A stretch of DNA of 37,757 bases, taken from the NCBI GenBank assembly GCA_964355675.1, contig CAYHEC010000030.1, forward strand, positions 1-37,757, in the 5' to 3' direction. The stretch is from CAMBDS01 sp964355675 (lineage in GTDB: Bacteria; Electryoneota; AABM5-125-24; Hatepunaeales; Hatepunaeaceae). Shown here piece after piece: positions 32,122 through 37,757 of the stretch. The translations under genes were made by a program, and so were the position numbers. A model generated the notes under the pieces. That model worked only from the letters and a program-made list of their open reading frames with translations, was not told where the DNA came from and did no database searches. How positions within the stretch are numbered: the first letter of the stretch is position 1; every line of letters begins with the position of its first letter.

Positions 32122-33951
32122 TCATCGTCTACGCCATATTTTGATAGTATGGTCATCGCTTCCACTCGCTAAGATTGTTCCATTTGGACTGAATGCGACG
32201 GAAGTAATGCTATTTGAATGCCCGTTCAACGTTTGAAGTAAAGCCCAATCTGACACACGCCATAATTTAATATCATGGTCGTTGCTCCCGCTTGCTAACT
32301 GCGATCCATCCGGGCTGAAAGCTACTGAAGTGACTCCATTCCGATCTCCTGTCAATGTCTTAATCAGAGCACCATCCGAAATTTGCCACAATTTTATGCC
32401 GTCGCCGCCTCCAGCCAATACTAGCCCATTCGGGCTAAAGGCAACCGACTTAACAAATCCTGCTCTAGTCAGTGTTCGTACTGATGTACCGTCGGACACT
32501 CGCCACAACACAACAGTCCAGTCGTCACTTCCGCTCGCTAACAACGTTCCATCCGAATTGAAGGCTACCGAATTTACCCAACCGGTATGGCCCCTCAGCG
32601 TCTGGAGAAGAGTACCATCATATACTCTCCAAAGTTTGACGCTGTTGTCATCACTTGCGCTTGCCAATAGTGTTCCGTCCGGGCTGAAAGCGACGGAATT
32701 TACTTCATCAGAGTGGCCAGTTTGCGTTCGCAGTAGCGTACCATCCGACACATTCCACAAACTGACATTATTGTCCCAACCCCCACTTCCTAAAAACGAC
32801 CCGTCTGTGTTGAATTTGATTGAATTTATCGATCCGAGAGACTGCCTGTTAAGAGATTTGACAAGTGTCCCATCAAACGATTGCCATAACTTGATGCTAC
32901 CCCAACTCCCGCTCGCCAACAATGATCCATCGGGATTGAAAGCAACGGAATTAACTTCATCCGAATGCTCCGTCAACGTGCGTTCAAGATCATACAAAAA
33001 AACCTCTACAACTATGCTGTTACCTGTCGAACTAATATTAAAACTTGAATCCCAGACTTGTAGGGAAACCCAGAGAGCCCCAGGTGAGTCAAATTTATGT
33101 GTTGCTATTGGGTTGTTTCCAGAATCAGCATCAAAAATACCATCTGAGTCCCAGTCCCAACGAAAGAATAAATCCCCAATTTGGTTATCTGGATCAGTTG
33201 TCGAGGTCGCATTAAAAGTGAAAATTGTGGTTGTATCTCCACGAGGCGGATCAACAGTGAAACTTGCTATTGGCGGTTGGTTGTTGGCATCGCTGACAAT
33301 AAGTTGTCGGATCGAATCGGCAAAAGCGCCGGTTGAGTTTTTGACTTGAAGAGTGATTGAATACAACCCCGCTTGTAAAAATCGATGACCAGCAGAAGGG
33401 TCATGTGTGAATTCCGTGTTCCAGCTACCATCCGACTCCCAATCCCAACGGAAGAGTAGGTTGTTTAGATTGTCTTCAAGATCGGTCGAAGCAGAAGCGT
33501 CAAATTCAAAAACAGTATTCGTGTTTCCGTTTGGTGGGCTTATTGTGAAACGCGGAGTAGGAGGGGTACTCAGTACATTTAGGTTCCGACTGGTCGTATC
33601 TGTAGTGCCATCTGAGTCTTTAACAACCAATGTCACTCGATACGTGCCGGGCGTGGCATATTGATAGCTTATTACAGGAGAAGCAGAGAACTGTGTGCTC
33701 CATATCGAGTCACCTTTGAAGTTCCACCGGAATAGCTCGGGCAGAGAATCTTCTTGGTCACTGCTGCTTTTCGCATCGAATTGGAACTCCGTATCGATCC
33801 CGCCTTCAGTTGGCGTAACCGTAAACGCGGCAACGGGGGGGTGATTTTGGGGCGGGTTAACAGGTGTGTTCTCTTCAGATTTGTTGCATCCAAGAATGAG
33901 CAAGATCGAAAAGAGGGTTAGCGAAGATGATGAAAAATTCTTTTGTCGCAT
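32122..33951 (-). CDS. PKD and WD40-repeat lipoprotein
   Basis: This 609-residue protein has a lipoprotein signal (LLILGC, Cys22), a short Asn/Pro linker, three PKD-like domains (about 40-300, each with a FRWDW or FRWNF core and GTYRVTLVVKD-type strand), and seven WD40 repeats (about 310-609). The repeats carry DEVNSVAFNPDGSLLASGS and SVKLW-type signatures. Seven repeats make one complete propeller, which is normally a protein-interaction platform. It should be anchored in the outer membrane and face periplasm or exterior. WD40 in a secreted lipoprotein is uncommon in most bacteria. It runs opposite to the surface-protein genes on both sides. A gap of 75 bases separates it from the PLD-fold gene. 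Confidence 0.9.
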   Translation of the reverse strand: MRQKNFSSSSLTLFSILLILGCNKSEENTPVNPPQNHPPVAAFTVTPTEGGIDTEFQFDAKSSSDQEDSLPELFRWNFKGDSIWSTQFSASPVISYQYATPGTYRVTLVVKDSDGTTDTTSRNLNVLSTPPTPRFTISPPNGNTNTVFEFDASASTDLEDNLNNLLFRWDWESDGSWNTEFTHDPSAGHRFLQAGLYSITLQVKNSTGAFADSIRQLIVSDANNQPPIASFTVDPPRGDTTTIFTFNATSTTDPDNQIGDLFFRWDWDSDGIFDADSGNNPIATHKFDSPGALWVSLQVWDSSFNISSTGNSIVVEVFLYDLERTLTEHSDEVNSVAFNPDGSLLASGSWGSIKLWQSFDGTLVKSLNRQSLGSINSIKFNTDGSFLGSGGWDNNVSLWNVSDGTLLRTQTGHSDEVNSVAFSPDGTLLASASDDNSVKLWRVYDGTLLQTLRGHTGWVNSVAFNSDGTLLASGSDDWTVVLWRVSDGTSVRTLTRAGFVKSVAFSPNGLVLAGGGDGIKLWQISDGALIKTLTGDRNGVTSVAFSPDGSQLASGSNDHDIKLWRVSDWALLQTLNGHSNSITSVAFSPNGTILASGSDDHTIKIWRRR

Positions 33952-34391
33952 GATTATCTCGATGGTTTTAATTTCTTAGATGTGATAAAGATAGTAAATT
34001 TCAATTCAGATGTCAAACCGTAGAGGCGATCGTAATGCGCCCCTACTATTAAGGGGGGCAAATAATAGTAGTAGTTCTCATACCAGCGAATGCCGGTATG
34101 AGAACCACGCGACAATATCCACATTGTCGGACAGACTCGGAAGCCGGATAGAGAGATACTTATCTGGACGGGCATGGAGCCCCGTTCTACCGAACCGTGA
34201 AACTTTTTCAAAAGCCCCTACTATGACCCAATCCATATCTTAGCGTCAAAAACTCCTTAACAAATTTTCACAAAATATTTGCATCCAATGGATCTGTAGT
34301 GTAACTTATAAATATTCACAAGGAATTTGTACGAAATTATCCGAATTGCTGAATTCTTCAATATCACATATATCGTTATAATGAGGCAGGT
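33952..34391. other. 440-base divergent intergenic region
   Basis: No gene is visible. GTTCTCATACC/GGTATGAGAAC (34075-34106) is a perfect eleven-base inverted repeat, and further palindrome pieces (ACGGGCATGGAGCCCCGT, 34158-34176) follow. The right 180 bases are AT-rich and would hold the promoter for the gene at 34392 and, on the other strand, that of the WD40 lipoprotein. No convincing -35/-10 pair was found. Confidence 0.65.
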
Positions 34392-37300
34392 ATGAAACCC
34401 CGTCAACATCCAACTCTTCCGATCACAACAAGTCTTGTCGCTTTGATCCTTCCATTAATCATCGCGGCTCCTACCAGTCTATTCGCCTCCGGGCTTGTCA
34501 GCCCTTCCCAACGACTGTTCACCGGAGATGGCGCTGATTCGCCAGCCTCCCTGCTTCACGCCCCGGCATTTAACCAACCCCCACGTCTGCCCATCAGGCA
34601 GTTGCCCGGTCGTGATGATCCCGACGAATTCTTCACCTTCCGCTACATGGTTTCCGAAGACGGAGGCGAAAACTGGTCGGATATTCTTGGCGCTGGCGAC
34701 GCCGGGATGTATGACCGCGATCAGAACGGCAACATCACCCCGATTTGGCCCAACGCTTCTTATAACTTCGGCGTCGTAGCCACACAAGATAACGACCTCC
34801 ACTTCATCGCCGTACTGAACGGTTTTTCCGATGAGGAAGAGCTTAACCCGCAAAACCGCGTCAACGGTGTTTACGACGTGATGATCGACCCCGAAGGCAA
34901 CCGCCGTTACACTTTGATCGACGCTCAAGATAACGGCGTCGAAATGACTTGGGCTGACGCCGGCATTGGCGTCAACGATACTCTTCACGCCATCTGGGTT
35001 ACCATATCCAACAACACCGCCAGTATCTGGTCCGCTTGGTCTGGAAACAACGGTGCTGGGTGGTCACAACCGCGCCAAATCCTGGCAAATCTCGATATTG
35101 GTGGTGCAACCGAATCAGAGATGCCCTACCCCCACATGACTTATCACGTCGGTCAATACTTTTACGTGATCTACCAAACTCCCAATCCCGATAATGGTCG
35201 TTGGGATCACCGAATCCTGCGCGTGCCGGCAACTTTACAAGGCAACATTGTTACTCAGAACCCAAATGTAGCAACAGCTTCATTCCTCTCATATTATGTT
35301 GCTTCGGTGAGTCCGATTGATCAAGACGTCCAGGCGGGATGGGTCTATTTTGCCGTTCGCAATCAGGACAACTCCGGCGCAACGATAGGTCGTTCCAACA
35401 ACGCCTGAGGAAACTGGCAGACGAGCCAGGTCAATGGAGCCCAGCGTTATCCGAGCATTGCCCTCGACCCGGAAGCTCGAAGGCCTTGGGTATTCAGCAA
35501 TAATGGTGTTGGCAACCCACACCGCAACTGGTATTCATTTGACAGCCGGGGCTATGGAGGCGGCAACTGGATCGCACAGCGTGTTCTCGATGAGGTCAAT
35601 TATGATGGCGTCCGCGATCTGCTCTACTGCCATCAGGGAGTCTTCACCAGCGAGGGCCGTCTGGTCAGTGGTTGCAATATCTGGGGGCAGTTCACCCCGG
35701 AGGGCTTTCAGACGAACACTTCCGATGATCCCTATAATCACAACTGGGCAGGGGCACAGCGGCTCTGGTCGATCTTCGACGAAGAGCCGATTATGGCTGG
35801 TTTCATCCCCCAGAATATCCTTGTCGCCGGTGGTGATAACCATGTCTTTGTCGCCTTCGCGGGGAAGTACGGCGCGCCTGATTTCAATGGCCCAAGAATA
35901 GAAAATGTTGACCTTTCTGACTTTCGCCGTAATAGACCATGGATTGTGACGGCTGAGTTGAATGACGTGAATGGAGTTATCTATAGCGATATTAACTTCA
36001 GGGTGGAAGGCCAGGAAAATTTTGACTATTTGGAGCCTGATTCATCCGCAACCGACGAATCGGGCAACGGTCTCTACTTCTATCACATCCCCTCCGATGT
36101 TATCAATGATCAGAGATTAGCGGCTGGCGATTCGGTATTCTTCTTCATTTTGGCTCAAGACGCTCTGGGAAACGGCTCCGAAAGCGAAATGAACACTATC
36201 ATCGTCGATGAAGGCTGGATTCCCGCCGATCCCGGCGAGCCCGAACTCCAACATTTTACTGATTTCCTCGAGACAGATGCCAGCCATTTTGTCGTCATCA
36301 CCAGCATCAGCCTGTCAGACGAACCAGCTCAAACCGGCTGGGAGGCAGGCGTTTTCACCCAAAACGGTCTCCTTGCCGGAGCCGGTATCTGGGTTGAGGG
36401 GGATGAACTCGACATTGCCGCTTGGGGTGATGATGTTGCAACCGACGTCATCGATGGCTTTCAAGACGGTGAAGACATGGCGTTCCGGTTCTGGGATAAT
36501 GACGCTGATGAAGAGTACTACGCGGCGACTGATATAGCTGAGGGATCGATCAGGTGGCAGACAGATGCCCGAACAGTCTTAAGTCTGTTCGCATTCCGGG
36601 AAGAGCAATATCCGCCGGAGTGGACGGAAGTTCCGGAAGCTATTAATGCGGACGAGGGAGCTATGATACAATTTAGCGTTATGGCTGATGACCGAAACAA
36701 CGATGCCATCACGATCTTGATTGACCGTGGGGGTCTCCCCGGAGCCGCAAATTTCACTGACAATGGCGACGGCACTGGCGAATTCGTATGGCAGACCGAC
36801 TTTGACGATGCTGGTGAGTACCGGATAATATTGTTCGTTTCAGATGGCGATATGACCGCCGACGCCCCCATCCAAATCACCGTCAACAACGTCAACCGTG
36901 CGCCAGTGTTCGCCCGTTTAGGTTCACCGCCCGATAATTGGAACTGGGAATGGAATTTCAGACCAGAACTTCACTTCGACTGGAGCAAGTCGTCTGACTC
37001 GGACTCGGATCGAGTCACATATCGCCTCAATTTCGAAGCCCATGACGATGTCGGGGATACTTCTGTCTTTTTCGATGTCGGCAACGACACGGCAATCATC
37101 CTTGACTTGCGGGAAGTCTATAGACATCTGGGATTCAACGAGGGGGGATACCCACGGGAGTATCTCTGGTCGGTCTGGTCGAGTGACGGTACCGATTCCG
37201 TTCGGAGTGAAGAGACTCGCAGTATTGGAATTTCCCTGAACGCCAAGGGTGATCCCCTTCATCCTTTATCCCTCATCCTTTCGGCTTTCCCCAACCCCTT

Positions 37301-37529
37301 CAATTCCACGACAACGATTACCTTCTCCGTACAACAGGCGTCCCCGCCTGTCCGTTTATCCATCTACAATCTTCAAGGCTGTCTGGTGAAAGAGCTTGTC
37401 AATGGCACTCTCGAAGCTGGCGAGCACAAGGTCGTCTGGGATGCATCGGGATTGGCCACAGGAATCTACCTCTTGCGCCTGGAAACAAACCGCAGTATCC
37501 AGACCAGCAAGGCGCTTCTGATCAGGTAA
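34392..37529 (+). pseudogene. Secreted multidomain surface protein interrupted by one in-frame TGA
   Basis: One frame runs from ATG 34392 to 37529 (about 1,045 codons) with a single stop, TGA at 35406-35408. Downstream codons continue without another stop until the end and clearly extend the domain. The N-terminus has a signal peptide (SLVALILPLIIAAPTSLFA). The first 470 residues resemble a BNR/sialidase-like beta propeller (FRYMVSEDGGENWSD, WSAWSGNNGAGWSQP, FSNNGVGNPHRNW). The AAW.DD domain (36282-36595), a cadherin/Ig-like module and the sorting tail FPNPFNSTTTITF...LLIR follow. TGA could be a real nonsense mutation, a sequencing error or recoding. The ATG at 35793 (starting at a MAGF) is an unlikely independent start. 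A palindrome (37334-37351) codes part of the tail. Confidence 0.8.
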
Positions 37530-37757
37530 TTCCAAATATTAGGTTCTTGGAGGGCGGGTTTTAACCCGCCCTTAGTGCGGACTGAATAAGTTGTTTGAAA
37601 TATTCGCTTAAGACGCCAATTCAGAACAGATTCTCTTGGAGGGCGGGCTTCAGCCCGCCCTTCTTGCCTGCGTAGGAGTCTGTCCGAGAATACGAGAATG
37701 TGTGTCGCAGGGTGTCCTCGAGTTCTTTGAAATATTTCTTATAGGGATCGTGTTCTC
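37530..37757. repeat. Downstream palindromes up to the window end
   Basis: GGGCGGGTT/AACCCGCCC (37552-37571) and GGGCGGGCT/AGCCCGCCC (37641-37660), both after CTTGGA, belong to the family at 17885. GTCGCAGGGTGTCCTC at 37703 matches 17925. GAGTTCTTTGAAATATTTC near 37720 resembles the middle arm at 11773. No gene is seen. Confidence 0.8.

Noticed and set aside
32282..33349. Long plus-strand ORF (355 codons)
   Set aside because: It is antisense to the WD40/PKD lipoprotein and mirrors its repeats; the minus-strand protein shows clear domains.
35406..35440. Selenocysteine insertion at the internal TGA
   Set aside because: The only hairpin nearby (CTGGC/GCCAG) is five pairs long and begins too close to the codon. 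The protein class has no known selenocysteine and the site is not catalytic.
34392..37529. Genome-wide reassignment of TGA
   Set aside because: Many genes here end in TGA at the expected place (for example 8187-8189, 11672-11674 and 22308-22310), so TGA functions as a stop.
35793..37529. Separate gene starting at ATG 35793
   Set aside because: The frame is the same as in the upstream part and the 385 bases between the TGA and this ATG also code for the continuing domain; no ribosome-binding site or signal peptide is seen.

Overview
The window looks like part of a chromosome (probably a metagenome-assembled scaffold, since it holds an exact 100-N gap) from a free-living, chemotactic, diderm bacterium. 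Four predicted surface or envelope proteins carry the features of the FCB group. Three of them end in a YPNPFN/FPNPFN-type C-terminal sorting tail, as used by type IX-like secretion in Bacteroidetes, Ignavibacteria and candidate phyla such as Zixibacteria, Electryonea and KSB1. The phylum cannot be fixed from this window. Lipoprotein signals, a beta-barrel outer-membrane protein and a nine-haem cytochrome also point to an outer membrane and respiratory electron transfer.

Layout. 1-543: the 3' end of a 23S rRNA, a structured spacer and 5S rRNA. 554-3040: a compact array of small genes (SRPBCC protein, hicB-hicA plus DUF2283, a retropepsin-like protease, hicA-hicB). The units are separated by four copies of one terminator-like hairpin; in three copies the U-tract appears to double as the -35 box of the next promoter. 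3247-6478: a beta-barrel protein, a lipoprotein and a small DMT-like membrane protein. 6792-23309: a large chemotaxis cluster. 23969-30641: a giant repetitive surface protein (with the gap) and a multihaem cytochrome, both with sorting tails. 30796-33951, minus strand: a PLD-fold protein and a PKD/WD40 lipoprotein. 34392-37529: another large surface protein, broken by one in-frame TGA.

The chemotaxis cluster reads: sigma-54-type response regulator, unknown protein, single REC domain, CheA with two Hpt domains, CheW, two MCPs with almost identical signalling halves (one with a c-type haem-binding periplasmic domain), CheR, CheB, CheD, a frameshifted HDOD protein, REC, CheX-like, CheY, CheX. 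A sequence with exact -24/-12 spacing lies between the sigma-54 activator gene and the first gene of the che run. This suggests, but does not prove, that the activator controls the cluster. A second, near-consensus -24/-12 element lies upstream of the giant surface protein.

The intergenic regions are unusually rich in GC-rich palindromes of several sequence families. They often occur as inverted pairs and sometimes nest three deep. Some reach into genes: one supplies codons of a sorting tail, another supplies the stop codon of the PLD-fold gene. An uncharacterised domain with a conserved AAW.DD...DGF...W signature recurs in three of the large surface proteins. The strongest candidates for something undescribed are the terminator/promoter-bounded cassette array behind the rRNA operon and the nested palindromes.
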